DNA of 64,000 bases, from positions 62,001 to 126,000 of the forward strand of contig JAEURQ010000001.1 of the NCBI GenBank assembly GCA_016788425.1, written 5' to 3'. Position 1 is the stretch's first letter, and every line of letters begins with the position of its first letter. The notes under the pieces were generated by a model. That model was given only the letters and a program-made list of their open reading frames with translations. It was not told the origin of the DNA and made no database searches. The position numbers were made by a program, and so were the translations under genes. Origin of the DNA: Chthonomonas sp. (GTDB lineage: Bacteria; Armatimonadota; Fimbriimonadia; Fimbriimonadales; Fimbriimonadaceae). Shown here in pieces: positions 28,759 to 39,881 of the stretch.

Positions 28759-29637
28759 GTGAAGGACAAACTCGGCGCCGCTGGATTCTGGGGAGCACTT
28801 ATCCTGGTGCTCGCCATGATCGGCCTGACCATCTGGTTCCCGGCGCGTGGCAAAGCCAAGGCGATGGATAACCAAATGGGCGTGAACGAGCAACTGAAGC
28901 GCGTTCTTCCTTCGGGCTTGCGGTTCACCAACGAGACCGGCGAAAAGGTGCTGCTAAGCAGCTACCTCAACAAGGGTCGCCCGCTGTTGCTCGTGCCGAT
29001 GTTCTACGACTGCAAGGGCGCGTGCATGGCGATTTCCGAGGCCACGATTGAAGCCGCGATTGGCATTCCGCAAACCACGGGCACCCTCTACGACATCGTG
29101 GTCTTCAGCCTGGACCCGACCGAAACCTCGGTCGACGCGCTGAAGCGTCGCGACTACATGCTGGAATGGTACGGCAAAAAGACGCCGCGACCGAACGCCG
29201 AAAAGGGCTGGCACTGCTTGGTTGGCGACGAAGATTCGATCAAGAGTCTCACCGACAGCATCGGCTACAAGTTCACGCGCGACAAAAAGACCGGCCTGAT
29301 CAATCACCCCGCCGCGGTTGTGGTGGTGAGTCCTGAAGGCATTGTTTCGCAGTACTTCTACGGCACGGAATACCCGTCCAAACTCGTCGCGCAGAGCCTC
29401 AACGCGGCGAAGGAAAACAAGATTGAAAACCTCACTCAGCAACGAGTGCTGATCGGTTGTTTCCAATACAACCCGATCACCAAGCAATACGTGCTGGTGG
29501 CGAGCGACGCACTGAAATGGGCCGCGATCTCCATGGTGATCGCAACTTTCCTCGGCATTATGTATCTCTCAATTCGGTATCGTACGACTCCGGTTCCCGC
29601 CAACCACAAGGTGAAGGAGGAGCAGCATGGAGAATAA
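28759..29637 (+). CDS. SCO1/SenC-family copper chaperone
   Basis: 292 residues from GTG. An N-terminal helix (about 10-28) and a C-terminal helix (about 253-273) flank a thioredoxin-fold domain. The copper-binding CxxxC (CKGAC) and the downstream His in LINHPAAVV are present, as is the VVFSLDPTET region. Sco proteins load or reduce the CuA site of CoxB, whose gene overlaps this one by 11 nt. The C-terminal membrane helix is unusual for classical Sco but common in complex III-linked versions. Confidence 0.9.
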   Translation: MKDKLGAAGFWGALILVLAMIGLTIWFPARGKAKAMDNQMGVNEQLKRVLPSGLRFTNETGEKVLLSSYLNKGRPLLLVPMFYDCKGACMAISEATIEAAIGIPQTTGTLYDIVVFSLDPTETSVDALKRRDYMLEWYGKKTPRPNAEKGWHCLVGDEDSIKSLTDSIGYKFTRDKKTGLINHPAAVVVVSPEGIVSQYFYGTEYPSKLVAQSLNAAKENKIENLTQQRVLIGCFQYNPITKQYVLVASDALKWAAISMVIATFLGIMYLSIRYRTTPVPANHKVKEEQHGE

Positions 29638-30595
29638 ATGGCTAGAAATGCAGCCGCCGAGGGCCTCCAACTGGGCCGACTCGGTCGACTTGATGTTCTA
29701 TGTCATCACGGCCCTCACGGTCGTGTTCACCATCCTCGTCGCGATCATGCTGTTCTACAGCATCATCAAGTACCGACGCGGAAAGGTCGCCGACCGATCG
29801 AACCCGGTGCACGATCACCAAGTGGTGGAAGCGCTTTGGACGGGCTTGCCGCTTATCCTGGCGCTGGGCATCTTCTTCTGGAGCACCGCCGTGTACGTCA
29901 AGATGCGCAATATGCCCGACCACGCTTACGAAGCCTTTGTCATCGGCAAGCAGTGGATGTGGCACGTGCAGCACCCCAACGGCATTCGCGAAAACAACGA
30001 GCTCACGGTGCCGATCGGCCAGCCAGTCAAGCTCACCATGATCTCGCAAGACGTGATCCACGCGTTCTACATTCCGGCGTTCCGAATGCAGTATCACGTG
30101 ATTCCGGGCCGCTACACGAGCATGTGGTTCACCCCGACCAAAACCGGCGAATTCCACCTGTTCTGCAACATGCTTTGCGGCGTGCAGCACTCGGAAATGA
30201 TCGGCAAGGTTAACGTGTTGAGCCCGGCCGAATTCGCTAAATGGATGGAAAAAGCGGGCAACCGATTTAGGCCGACCGCCTCTACTGTCGCCGAGAAAGG
30301 CAAGCAACTGTACGACGATATGAAGTGCGGCACCTGCCACGTCGATCGCGATATCGAGAACGGTCCAACGCTTTACGGCATTTTTGGAGCCACCCGCGCC
30401 ACCAACGTGGGCAACGTGGTGGCCGACGAGGACTATCTGCGCGAGTCGCTGATCAACCCGTACAACAAGCTCACCAAGGGCTACGGCAACACCATGCCGG
30501 TTTACAAGTACAAGGAAGCGATCAACGAAGAGCAGATTCGTCAACTCATCGAATACATGAAGACTCTGGGCGCTGCGCCGGGAGCACAACGCTAA
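29627..30595 (+). CDS. coxB: Cytochrome c oxidase subunit II with fused cytochrome c (caa3 type)
   Basis: 322 residues: two membrane helices (about 22-45 and 66-88), a cupredoxin domain, and a C-terminal cytochrome c domain. The CuA site reads [12 protein letters not shown] (180-191), so both Cys, His188 and Met191 are present, but the usual Glu between the Cys residues is replaced. The heme site is CGTCH (234-238), with a distal Met candidate in [10 protein letters not shown]. The fusion lets the complex accept electrons directly, without a soluble cytochrome c. Confidence 0.95.
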   Translation: MENKWLEMQPPRASNWADSVDLMFYVITALTVVFTILVAIMLFYSIIKYRRGKVADRSNPVHDHQVVEALWTGLPLILALGIFFWSTAVYVKMRNMPDHAYEAFVIGKQWMWHVQHPNGIRENNELTVPIGQPVKLTMISQDVIHAFYIPAFRMQYHVIPGRYTSMWFTPTKTGEFHLFCNMLCGVQHSEMIGKVNVLSPAEFAKWMEKAGNRFRPTASTVAEKGKQLYDDMKCGTCHVDRDIENGPTLYGIFGATRATNVGNVVADEDYLRESLINPYNKLTKGYGNTMPVYKYKEAINEEQIRQLIEYMKTLGAAPGAQR

Positions 30596-30599
30596 CCCA

Positions 30600-32291
30600 A
30601 TGAGCACTACGATCAGCAATCCATCGACCGCCAAGGGCGCGCCGGAACCGAATCCGAACGAGAAGCCGGTCAACTATATCAACGTGAGCCACACGTTGTC
30701 CAGTTGGCTGCTCACCAAGGACCACAAGCGGATCGCGCTGCTCTATCTGTTCTCGGTCTCCATCTTCTTTGCGATTGGTGGCTTGGCCGCGGGCATGATC
30801 CGGGCGGAACTCCTCTTCCCGCGCGGCTCGCTCCTTCAATCCGAAGGCTACAACCGCATGTTTACGGCGCACGGCGCCATCATGATCTTCTTCTTCCTGC
30901 TGGTCGCCATTCCGGCGATCCTCGGGAACTTCTTGATCCCGCTGATGATCGGCGCGCGTGACCTCGCGTTCCCTCGTTTGAACCTGCTAAGTTGGTACCT
31001 GTACCTGCTCGGCGGTACGTTCGGCGTGCTCGGCATGATCTTTGGCGGCGTGGACGTCGGCTGGACGTTCTACACTCCGCTGAGCTCGATGTACTCTAAC
31101 GGCCAGGTGACGCTCGTCATCATGGGCGCGTTCATCGCCGGCTTCAGTAGCATCGCCACCGCGGTCAACTTCATCGCCACTATCCACAAGATGCGGGCGC
31201 CCGGCATGACCTGGGATCGGCTGCCACTGTACGTGTGGGGCCACTACGCGACCAGCATCATCATCATCCTGGGAACACCCGTTGTCGCGATGACGCTGCT
31301 GCTCGTGGTGCTCGAACGCACGTTCGGCATCGGCTTCTTTAGCCCCGAACTCGGCGGCGACCCGGTGCTGTTCCAGCATATGTTTTGGTTCTATTCGCAC
31401 CCGGCGGTGTATATCATGATCCTGCCCGGCTTCAGCGTGATCTCGGAGATCATTGCCTGCTTCAGCCGAAAGCGGATTTTTGGTTACCACTTCGTTGCCT
31501 TTAGCTCGATGGCCATCGCCGGCCTCGGCTTCTTGGTGTGGGGTCACCACATGTATGTGGCTGGTCAATCCATGTACCAGGGCACGGTCTTCTCGTTGCT
31601 CAGCTTCTTGGTGGCCATCCCCTCGGCGGTCAAGGTCTTTAACTGGGCCGCGACCATGTACAAGGGTTCGGTCATTCTAGAAGCGCCGATGATCTACGCT
31701 CTCGGCTTCCTGGGGCTGTTTACCGTCGGTGGTCTCACCGGTCTGTACCTCGCCGCCATGGCGGTGGACGTCCACCTGACCGCAACCTACTTCATCGTCG
31801 CGCACTTCCACTACGTCATGGTCGGCGGAACGGTGCTTGCCTTCCTCGGCGGGATCCACTTCTGGTGGCCCAAGATGACCGGGAAAATGTTCCACCGGGG
31901 CTACGCCAAGTACAACGCGGTGCTCGTGTTCGTGGGCTTCAACCTCACGTTCTTGCCGCAGTTTGCCGCGGGCTTCCTGGGCATGCCGCGACGCTACCAC
32001 TACTATCCGGAAGAGTATCAAGTCTGGATGGTCATCTCGTCGTTCGGCGCGCTTGCCCTGGGGGCAAGCCTCATCTTCCCGGTCTTCTACTTGCTGCATA
32101 GCTGGAAGAAGGGCGAAGATGCGGGCCCGAACCCGTGGGGCGCGAAGGGTCTGGAGTGGGAATGTGCTGCTTCACCGCCCGATCCGCACAACTTCTTGGT
32201 CACCCCGATTGTCACCGAAGAGGCTTACAACTACGATGCCGAAGCGGAAGAGCGTGAGCTCGCCGCCGCGGCCCGAGGAGAAACGCTCTAA
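30600..32291 (+). CDS. coxA: Cytochrome c oxidase subunit I (A2-type heme-copper oxidase)
   Basis: 563 residues with twelve expected helices. Heme a and a3/CuB ligands are in place: [12 protein letters not shown], the HPAVY site (His267 and the crosslink-type Tyr271), WGHHMYVAG and [11 protein letters not shown]. The loop reads YSHPAV where A1 enzymes have GHPEV, so the D-channel Glu is absent and the Tyr-Ser signature of A2-type oxidases is present. The [11 protein letters not shown] entry Asp is kept. It catalyses oxygen reduction with proton pumping. Confidence 0.97.
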   Translation: MSTTISNPSTAKGAPEPNPNEKPVNYINVSHTLSSWLLTKDHKRIALLYLFSVSIFFAIGGLAAGMIRAELLFPRGSLLQSEGYNRMFTAHGAIMIFFFLLVAIPAILGNFLIPLMIGARDLAFPRLNLLSWYLYLLGGTFGVLGMIFGGVDVGWTFYTPLSSMYSNGQVTLVIMGAFIAGFSSIATAVNFIATIHKMRAPGMTWDRLPLYVWGHYATSIIIILGTPVVAMTLLLVVLERTFGIGFFSPELGGDPVLFQHMFWFYSHPAVYIMILPGFSVISEIIACFSRKRIFGYHFVAFSSMAIAGLGFLVWGHHMYVAGQSMYQGTVFSLLSFLVAIPSAVKVFNWAATMYKGSVILEAPMIYALGFLGLFTVGGLTGLYLAAMAVDVHLTATYFIVAHFHYVMVGGTVLAFLGGIHFWWPKMTGKMFHRGYAKYNAVLVFVGFNLTFLPQFAAGFLGMPRRYHYYPEEYQVWMVISSFGALALGASLIFPVFYLLHSWKKGEDAGPNPWGAKGLEWECAASPPDPHNFLVTPIVTEEAYNYDAEAEERELAAAARGETL

Positions 32292-32974
32292 TGTCGCACG
32301 CAATTGAACACAATCACGGGCACGGCAACGAAGAAGTCTTCGAGCAGTTCGAGAATATCGATCAGCAGCAGCGGACCTACGTGCTCGGCATGTGGTCGTT
32401 CCTTGTCACCGAGGTCATGTTCTTCGGCGTCATCTTTATGGCGTACTTCCTCTACCGATGGAAGTACCAAGCCCAGTTCTATCATCTGCACGAGGAACTA
32501 AACATCGCCTTGGGCGGCCTCAACACGGCCAACCTGCTGTTTAGCTCGCTCGCCGTGGTTCTGGCGGTTCGCCATGCCCAGCTCGGTGAGAACAAGAAGG
32601 TGATCAAGTGGCTCGGCGTCACGATTCTCTGCGGCTTTATCTTCATGGGCATCAAAGCCATTGAGTACAAAGCCAAATACGATCACGGCATCTTCATGCT
32701 CATTCCGGGCGGCACGTTCGAATGGCATGATCCGATGGTCAACGCGGGCATCGCCAAGCTGTTCTTTAGCCTGTACTTCGCCGCGACCGGCCTCCACGGG
32801 GTGCACGTCGTCATCGGCATTATCATCTTCACCGTGCTCGCGGGGCTCTATGCCAAAAACCACAAACTGGTGCGCAACGACTACATCCCGCTCGAACTCT
32901 GCGGTCTGTATTGGCACTTCGTCGACCTTGTGTGGATCTTCTTGTATCCGCTCTTCTATCTGATTCCTAAGTAA
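32291..32974 (+). CDS. coxC: Cytochrome c oxidase subunit III
   Basis: 227 residues with five membrane helices and typical subunit III segments: LGMWSFLVTEVMFFGVIFMAY, FFSLYFAATGLHGVHVVIG and YWHFVDLVWIFLYPLFYL. The N-terminus is His-rich (HNHGHG). It overlaps coxA by one base. Confidence 0.95.
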   Translation: MSHAIEHNHGHGNEEVFEQFENIDQQQRTYVLGMWSFLVTEVMFFGVIFMAYFLYRWKYQAQFYHLHEELNIALGGLNTANLLFSSLAVVLAVRHAQLGENKKVIKWLGVTILCGFIFMGIKAIEYKAKYDHGIFMLIPGGTFEWHDPMVNAGIAKLFFSLYFAATGLHGVHVVIGIIIFTVLAGLYAKNHKLVRNDYIPLELCGLYWHFVDLVWIFLYPLFYLIPK

Positions 32975-32979
32975 ACGCC

Positions 32980-33438
32980 ATGGCAAATTCGACAATGAAA
33001 GACTTTCACGCCGAGCATCACGTTCAGCCGGCAAGCCTCTACTTCAAGACGGCTTTTGCTCTGGCGATCCTGATGGGCGCGACGATTGCGGCGGCGTTCA
33101 TGCCGAAGTTCGCCCCGGTGCTGGCCACCACGGCGTGGGGCTCGTGGGTGATGAACATCATCGCCCTCGGCATCGCGGTGTTCAAAGCGACCTTGGTCAT
33201 CCGCATTTTCATGGGCGTTAAGTTCGCCGATGAAATCACGAAGATGTACGCGGTCGGCGGCTTTGTCTGGGTCACGTTCATGACCATCATGTTCATTGAC
33301 TACTTCAGCCGCCCCTACGAAAACGTGCAAGGTTGGGAGAAGACGCATCCGGCGGCAATGCCCCGAGCGGCCTATCCCGACGACCACGAATTGGATACTA
33401 CCAAGCAGAATCCGATTCGACCGTTCCAGCAGAACTAG
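32980..33438 (+). CDS. coxD: Cytochrome c oxidase subunit IV-like protein
   Basis: 152 residues with three membrane helices (about 22-42, 50-73 and 85-108), as in bacterial subunit IV (CoxD/CyoD-like), including KATLVIRIFMGVKF. The last gene of the operon, 5 nt after coxC, followed directly by a strong terminator. Confidence 0.87.
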   Translation: MANSTMKDFHAEHHVQPASLYFKTAFALAILMGATIAAAFMPKFAPVLATTAWGSWVMNIIALGIAVFKATLVIRIFMGVKFADEITKMYAVGGFVWVTFMTIMFIDYFSRPYENVQGWEKTHPAAMPRAAYPDDHELDTTKQNPIRPFQQN

Positions 33439-33440
33439 CG

Positions 33441-33467
33441 AAAGGCGCCCGCGAGGGCGCCTTTTTT
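33441..33467 (+). terminator. Terminator of the act-cox operon
   Basis: A 9-bp GC-rich stem (33442-33450 with 33455-33463), GCGA loop and a run of six T residues. The T-run also encodes the last bases of the dapB stop codon on the other strand. Confidence 0.9.
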
Positions 33468-34284
33468 ATTCGACGTCGCGAAGGAGCGCGTCGAGCCCGA
33501 CGGTGAGCCCAGACAGGCTCCAGACTCGGCGGCAGCAAAGCTTCACGCCATCCATAAACCCCGTGCGATCGGTGCTGTCGTGGCGGATGGTGAGGGTTTC
33601 GCCTCGCGACCCAAACAGCACTTCCTGGTGGGCGAGCAACCCCGGCAAGCGGATGCTGTGAATGCGCACGCCGCGCACATCGCCGCCGCGCGCGCCTTCG
33701 ACCTTCAAGATGTCGCGATGCTTTTCAGGCTCGCGAAGCCGCGCATCGGCAATCACCTGCGCAGTTTGGGTCGCAGTGCCACTCGGCGCATCGGCCTTGG
33801 CGTCGTGGTGCAGCTCAATAATCTCGGCGTTTGGCAGCCAGCGCGCCGCCTCGGCGGCAAACTTCATCATGAGCACGGCACCGATGGCGAAGTTCGGCAC
33901 GATCATCGCCGGGGTGCCCGACTCCTCGGCGGCCATTGCGATCTCGCGTTGCTCCGGCTGCGAAATTCCGCTGGTGCCGACGACCACTGCCACCCCTCGC
34001 TTGAGCGCGGAGAGCGCGTGCCCAGCGGCGCTCGTCGGATGCGTGAAGTCCACCAGCACGTGGCACTCCTCCGCGTCGAGGGCCGCGCCCACTTTATCGC
34101 CGATCACCAAATCGGGAGCGATCGGCCCGACCACGTCGCGCAAGGTCCGGCCCACGTTTTCGCGATCCACGGCGACGGCGATCTCCACGTCGAGGTCGTT
34201 GGCGACCGCTCGGACAACTTCCTGACCCATCCGACCGCATGCGCCGACCAGACAGACTTTTACGACATTCGTTGGCTTTGGCAT
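33466..34284 (-). CDS. dapB: 4-hydroxy-tetrahydrodipicolinate reductase
   Basis: 272 residues. An NAD(P)H-dependent enzyme of lysine/diaminopimelate synthesis. The Rossmann GACGRMGQEV, the VDFTHPTS motif, VVGTSG, VPNFAIG and the substrate loop ELHHDAKADAPSGTA are all present. It is translated from an ATG that overlaps the stop of the upstream exported-protein gene (TAATG). The stop codon TAA lies in the T-tract of the converging cox terminator, leaving no spacer. Confidence 0.96.
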   Translation of the reverse strand: MPKPTNVVKVCLVGACGRMGQEVVRAVANDLDVEIAVAVDRENVGRTLRDVVGPIAPDLVIGDKVGAALDAEECHVLVDFTHPTSAAGHALSALKRGVAVVVGTSGISQPEQREIAMAAEESGTPAMIVPNFAIGAVLMMKFAAEAARWLPNAEIIELHHDAKADAPSGTATQTAQVIADARLREPEKHRDILKVEGARGGDVRGVRIHSIRLPGLLAHQEVLFGSRGETLTIRHDSTDRTGFMDGVKLCCRRVWSLSGLTVGLDALLRDVE

Positions 34285-34934
34285 TACTTTCCGCTCCCCA
34301 GCTTGCGCACCAGCCGAACCGGCCCTTCGACCACCAGCGGCAAGCCGCGGTCGTCCACGATGCTGGAAATCTCCTTGCCCCGAGTGCCGCTAATCAGCCA
34401 ATGGCCTTCAAACTTCTGGCCGTCAATGGTCACGGTCTTTTTGCCCTTGTAGGTGGTGGTGTGCAGCCGCCATTCCTGCTCGGCCGCGCTAAACACGTAG
34501 GCGCTGGTTTGGGTGCCCAGCTTGGGCTTGGTCGAGATGAACCAGTGCTCGGCTTGGTTCTTGGTCGGGCCGTCGGGCTTGTTCACCGCGCGAGTCTGGC
34601 TCTCCGAGCCCTTGCGCACGGTGAGGTTTGCGCCCTGGTCGCCGAAAAGCGCCGTCACCAAGTTCTTGGGTTGCCCGACCTGATTGAATTCGTAGATCAT
34701 GCGGACTGGCGCGCCCTCGGCCGAGTACACCGACTCGTTGCGAATGATCACCGCGCCCGGCTTGGGCCGGTTGAACGTCATGGTCATGGTCAGCTGCTTG
34801 CCGCCATCGGGCAGGAGTCGCTGATTGATCACGGCCTCGCCCACCACTGCGTCCTCCATGTACATGGTCAAGGTGACTTCGGCGCGTGCGGCATGAGCAC
34901 CCGCCAGAAGCCCGCAAAAAAGCGCGAGTCTCAT
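34284..34934 (-). CDS. Exported protein of unknown function upstream of dapB
   Basis: 216 residues from ATG at 34934, with a signal peptide (MRLALFCGLLAGAHAARA). A longer in-frame extension upstream is rejected because a TATACT -10 box lies only 6 nt before this ATG and the extension would run into rel. The mature part is beta-rich (VTLTMYMEDAVVGEAVINQRL; TTTYKGKKTVTIDGQKFEG), resembling lipocalin or DUF-type barrels, but I recognise no family. It forms a two-gene operon with dapB. Confidence 0.72.
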   Translation of the reverse strand: MRLALFCGLLAGAHAARAEVTLTMYMEDAVVGEAVINQRLLPDGGKQLTMTMTFNRPKPGAVIIRNESVYSAEGAPVRMIYEFNQVGQPKNLVTALFGDQGANLTVRKGSESQTRAVNKPDGPTKNQAEHWFISTKPKLGTQTSAYVFSAAEQEWRLHTTTYKGKKTVTIDGQKFEGHWLISGTRGKEISSIVDDRGLPLVVEGPVRLVRKLGSGK

Positions 34935-34940
34935 GGCGTA

Positions 34941-34946
34941 AGTATA
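34941..34946 (-). promoter_or_regulatory. -10 box of the exported protein-dapB operon
   Basis: TATACT on the minus strand lies 6 nt before the ATG at 34934, a strong leaderless-type element. Confidence 0.6.
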
Positions 34947-34979
34947 GTTAGATTTTCTGTGTTTCGCCGTTCGTCGGTG

Positions 34980-34985
34980 TACACT
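34980..34985 (+). promoter_or_regulatory. -10 box of rel
   Basis: TACACT lies 12 nt before the rel ATG at 34998. It faces away from the -10 at 34941, so the two promoters must share their -35/spacer region. Confidence 0.5.
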
Positions 34986-34997
34986 AACCGCTCCGGC

Positions 34998-37208
34998 ATG
35001 AATGCGTTCGAGATCGACCATAAATGGGAAGATCCGGAAGGTCTGCACGACCTTCTGACCTCGATTCGCGCGAAGCATCCCGAAGCGAATATCAAGAAGA
35101 TTCGCTACGCGTATTACGTCGCCGAGCAGGCGCATCGCGACCAGAAGCGGGGCAGCGGCGAACCGTACATCACGCACCCGCTAGCCGTTGCCCAAATTCT
35201 GGTGGACCTCGACATGGACGAGGAGGCCGTGGTGGCGGCGCTGCTCCATGACGTGCTCGAGGACAGCGAGGACTTCACGTCGCAGTTTTTGGAAGAGAAA
35301 TTCGGCGAGGTAGTGAAGGACCTGGTGGAGGGCGTCACCAAGCTCAAGCTCAAGCAAGCCGATGGCGGAGCGCGCCTCACCGAGACCACGCGCGCCGCGG
35401 AAACTCTGCGCAAGATGCTGCTGGCGATGGCGCAGGACATCCGCGTCATGGTCATAAAGCTGGCCGACCGCCTGCACAACATGGGCACGCTCGACGGCCT
35501 GCCACCCGAGAAGCGCACGCGCATCGCCAACGAAACCCTGGACATCTACGCGCCGCTCGCGGCCCGGCTCGGCATTTGGCAGATCAAGTGGCAGCTCGAA
35601 GACCTTGCGTTCAAGTATCTGCATCCCAAGGAGTTTCAGGAGATCAGCGACTTGGTCGGCAAGAAGCGCATCGAGCGCACGGATCAACTGAACGCGAGCA
35701 TCGCCATTCTTAAAGACCGCTTGTTGGGGCGGGGAATCAAGGGCGTCGAGGTGAATGGCCGTCCCAAGCACCTCTACAGCATTCACAACAAGATGGTGAA
35801 GCAGGGGTTCAAATTCGAAGAGATTTTGGACCTGATGGCGATCCGCATCATCGTTCCCTCGGTGAGCGACTGCTACCTCGCGCTTGGCATTGTCCACGAC
35901 ATTTGGCTGCCGATGCCCGGCTACTTTAGCGACTACATCGCCAAGCCAAAATCCAACGGCTATCAATCGTTGCACACCAAAGTGTTTGGACCGTTTGAAG
36001 AGCCGATCGAGGTGCAGATTCGGACCCGCGAAATGCACCGCGTGGCCGAATACGGCGTCGCCGCGCACTGGTCGTACAAGGAGGGCGAGGAGCAGAAGTC
36101 GCAGCCCGGTGAATTCAGCCGCCTTCGCGAGCAGCTTTTCGACTGGTCGAGTGACAACCGCACGTCCAGCGACTTCCTGCGCACCCTCAGCCAAGACCTC
36201 TTCAGCGAGCAAGTGTTCGCGTTCACTCCCAAGGGAGACGTGATTGACCTGCCCGCCGGCTCCACGCCGGTGGACTTCGCGTTTCGGGTTCACTCGTCGC
36301 TGGGCCTCAAGGTGGTGGGCGCCAAGGTCAACGGCCAGATGGTGCAGCTGAACCGCGAGCTAAGCAACGGCGACGTGGTGGAGCTCGTCACGCGTAGCAA
36401 CGCGCAGCCGAGTCTAGATTGGCTGGAGTTTCTCAAGAGCGCGAACGCGAAATCGAAGGTGCGCGCGCACTTCCGTCGCCTGAACAAGGGCGACAACGCC
36501 GCGCGTGGCCGCGAAGCGCTGGAAAAAGAGCTCAAGACGTTGGGCATTGAGCCGCGCGAACTGCTCGGCGAAGATCGCCTGACCGCGCTCGCCCGCGAGC
36601 ACTACAATTCGAGCGACGCCACCGACCTGCTAGCCAAGGTCGGTGAAGGGCAGATCACCGTGCAAAGCGTGGTGCTGAAGCTGCGCGGCATCGTCCAACC
36701 CGACAAAAAGGCCGACACGCTGCAAGTGACCAAGGTGGCCAGCGAGGGCAACACGCTCAAGGTCACCGGCTCGCTCGAGCACATGATGATTCGGCGCGGG
36801 AAGTGTTGCGATCCGCTACCCGGCGAAGAGTGCGTGGGCTATGTCAGCCGCGGTCGCGGGCTGCTGATTCACCGCAAACTTTGCCCCAACGTGTTGCACT
36901 ACGAAACCAAGGAGCGCGAACGCCTGATCCCGATGGATTGGCCGAGCGACGGCACGCCGTACCCGGTACAACTGCGCATCATTTCGCTGAACCGGCAAGG
37001 CCTGCTCATGGATGTGAGCACGATTTTCGGCGAAAGCAAAACCAACGTGGTGGCGGCGAAGATTCGGACGTTGCCAAACCAAACCGCCGAAATTGAGGTG
37101 GTGATCGAGGTGCGCGACATTGATCACCTGAACCAATTGATGGTGCGCATCGGCAACTTCAGCGACGTGATTAGTCTGCTTCGTGTGTTTGGTCGGACGG
37201 TGAAGTAA
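34998..37208 (+). CDS. rel: RelA/SpoT-family (p)ppGpp synthetase/hydrolase
   Basis: 736 residues with the long Rel layout. The HD hydrolase domain (about 45-200) has HPLAVAQIL, HDVLEDSE and KLADRLHNM intact. The synthetase domain (about 240-350) has GRPKHLYSIHNKM and the substrate-binding PKSNGYQSLHTKV. A TGS domain (about 395-460) and a C-terminal ACT domain (about 660-736) follow. The loop that is RFKD in bifunctional and E-x-D-D in RelA enzymes reads YFSD (309-312), so synthetase metal preference cannot be predicted. The start is fixed by the -10 at 34980. Confidence 0.95.
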   Translation: MNAFEIDHKWEDPEGLHDLLTSIRAKHPEANIKKIRYAYYVAEQAHRDQKRGSGEPYITHPLAVAQILVDLDMDEEAVVAALLHDVLEDSEDFTSQFLEEKFGEVVKDLVEGVTKLKLKQADGGARLTETTRAAETLRKMLLAMAQDIRVMVIKLADRLHNMGTLDGLPPEKRTRIANETLDIYAPLAARLGIWQIKWQLEDLAFKYLHPKEFQEISDLVGKKRIERTDQLNASIAILKDRLLGRGIKGVEVNGRPKHLYSIHNKMVKQGFKFEEILDLMAIRIIVPSVSDCYLALGIVHDIWLPMPGYFSDYIAKPKSNGYQSLHTKVFGPFEEPIEVQIRTREMHRVAEYGVAAHWSYKEGEEQKSQPGEFSRLREQLFDWSSDNRTSSDFLRTLSQDLFSEQVFAFTPKGDVIDLPAGSTPVDFAFRVHSSLGLKVVGAKVNGQMVQLNRELSNGDVVELVTRSNAQPSLDWLEFLKSANAKSKVRAHFRRLNKGDNAARGREALEKELKTLGIEPRELLGEDRLTALAREHYNSSDATDLLAKVGEGQITVQSVVLKLRGIVQPDKKADTLQVTKVASEGNTLKVTGSLEHMMIRRGKCCDPLPGEECVGYVSRGRGLLIHRKLCPNVLHYETKERERLIPMDWPSDGTPYPVQLRIISLNRQGLLMDVSTIFGESKTNVVAAKIRTLPNQTAEIEVVIEVRDIDHLNQLMVRIGNFSDVISLLRVFGRTVK

Positions 37209-37263
37209 TCCTCGTATATTTTCCGTCTAGCAATCCAACTAGCTGGTGGAATCTCCTGGGTAT

Positions 37264-37974
37264 ATGTTAACCACCGCACTCGCTACGCTCGCTCTGATGA
37301 GCCCCGATTCGATTGCCACCGTACCGGTGAGCAATCCCGACCCGAATTGGCAAGCGCGCCACGCCCGCAACCTGGGCCTTTCGCAGCGCTCCACCGAGGT
37401 GTTGCTCCTCGGCGATTCGATTACGGCCAACTGGGACGCGGTTCCGGCGACTCTCCGCAGCAGCACCGGCACCACCAGCGTCGCCAACTTTGGCATTCAG
37501 GGCGATCGCACCGAGCATATTTTGTGGCGATTGCAATCGGGCGAAGGCGCGGGCACGAATCCGAAGGCGATTCTGCTGATGATCGGCACCAACAACGCCG
37601 GCGCGGGGAATCAATCGGAGTTTGACGTGTTCCTCGGCACGCAAGCCGTGGTGGGCGAACTGCGCAGGCGGTTCCCGGAAGCCCGGATTCTCATTCAGGC
37701 GATTCTGCCGCGCGGAGCGCAGGCCAGCGACCCGCTGCGCCGCGAAATCGCGGCCGCCAACGACCTCGTGATTGGGCTGCGGGATGGCCAGCGCGTGTTC
37801 GTGCAGAATTTCTCGCGCTCGTTCGTCGCGCCGAACGGGACGTTGCGCACCAACCTTTTCCTGCCGGACATGATTCACCCGAACGCAAACGGCTATGCCG
37901 TATGGGCCCGAGCGGTTAAGCGCAACTTGGCGCTGATGCGGGTAGGAAGAAACCCCGTGGATATCATTCGATAA
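37264..37974 (+). CDS. Exported SGNH/GDSL hydrolase (PAF-acetylhydrolase-like)
   Basis: 236 residues from ATG at 37264, which gives a short signal peptide; an in-frame GTG at 37246 is less likely. The SGNH blocks are clear: LLLGDSITANW (nucleophile Ser), NFGIQGDRTEHILWRL (Gly), MIGTNNAG (Asn) and DMIHPNANGY (Asp-His). It resembles platelet-activating-factor acetylhydrolase gamma-type esterases acting on acyl or acetyl esters, possibly of polysaccharides. It follows rel by 55 nt and may have its own promoter. Confidence 0.85.
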   Translation: MLTTALATLALMSPDSIATVPVSNPDPNWQARHARNLGLSQRSTEVLLLGDSITANWDAVPATLRSSTGTTSVANFGIQGDRTEHILWRLQSGEGAGTNPKAILLMIGTNNAGAGNQSEFDVFLGTQAVVGELRRRFPEARILIQAILPRGAQASDPLRREIAAANDLVIGLRDGQRVFVQNFSRSFVAPNGTLRTNLFLPDMIHPNANGYAVWARAVKRNLALMRVGRNPVDIIR

Positions 37975-38065
37975 CCGCGGGGTTCAGAGCGCCGGACGCC
38001 CCTTATTCAAATTCGGATAGTGTCCTCTCCTCGTTTGTTGCTTCGTCCGACAACTTTATCTTATC

Positions 38066-38092
38066 GCCGCTTGACAGCGTTTGTCAAGCGGC
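38066..38092. terminator. Perfect hairpin between the SGNH hydrolase and groEL
   Basis: An 11-bp perfect inverted repeat (38066-38076 with 38082-38092) with a 5-nt loop, followed by ATTTTG. It is probably the terminator of the upstream gene; a protein-binding palindrome is possible. Confidence 0.6.
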
Positions 38093-38156
38093 ATTTTGCA
38101 TTCATTCCATGGACTTGACGAGGTGCACGAAATCCGCGCTAAATCTGCCCAGACCG

Positions 38157-38186
38157 TTGACGTCGAGGGCCGAATCGTCGTATAAT
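38157..38186 (+). promoter_or_regulatory. Sigma-70-type promoter of groL
   Basis: TTGACG (38157-38162), an 18-nt spacer and a perfect TATAAT (38181-38186). The leader is about 46 nt, with AGGA 7 nt before the ATG. This is the best consensus promoter in the window. Confidence 0.8.
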
Positions 38187-38212
38187 TAGCAGACAGGCGC
38201 GCTGACTGCTAA
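38186..38212. promoter_or_regulatory. CIRCE-like operator (HrcA site) upstream of groL
   Basis: TTAGCAGAC, nine nt, GACTGCTAA. The CIRCE consensus is TTAGCACTC-N9-GAGTGCTAA: spacing is exact and 15 of 18 arm positions match. It overlaps the last base of the -10 and the predicted transcription start, as expected for HrcA repression. Confidence 0.62.
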
Positions 38213-38235
38213 GTTTGCCGCGCCACTAGGACTAG

Positions 38236-39870
<1,635 letters not shown>

Positions 39871-39881
39871 ACCCATTCTGC

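Noticed and set aside
34239-34997. Upstream in-frame extension of rel
   Set aside because: It overlaps dapB and the exported protein gene; the ATG at 34998 with its TACACT box gives the standard N-terminus.
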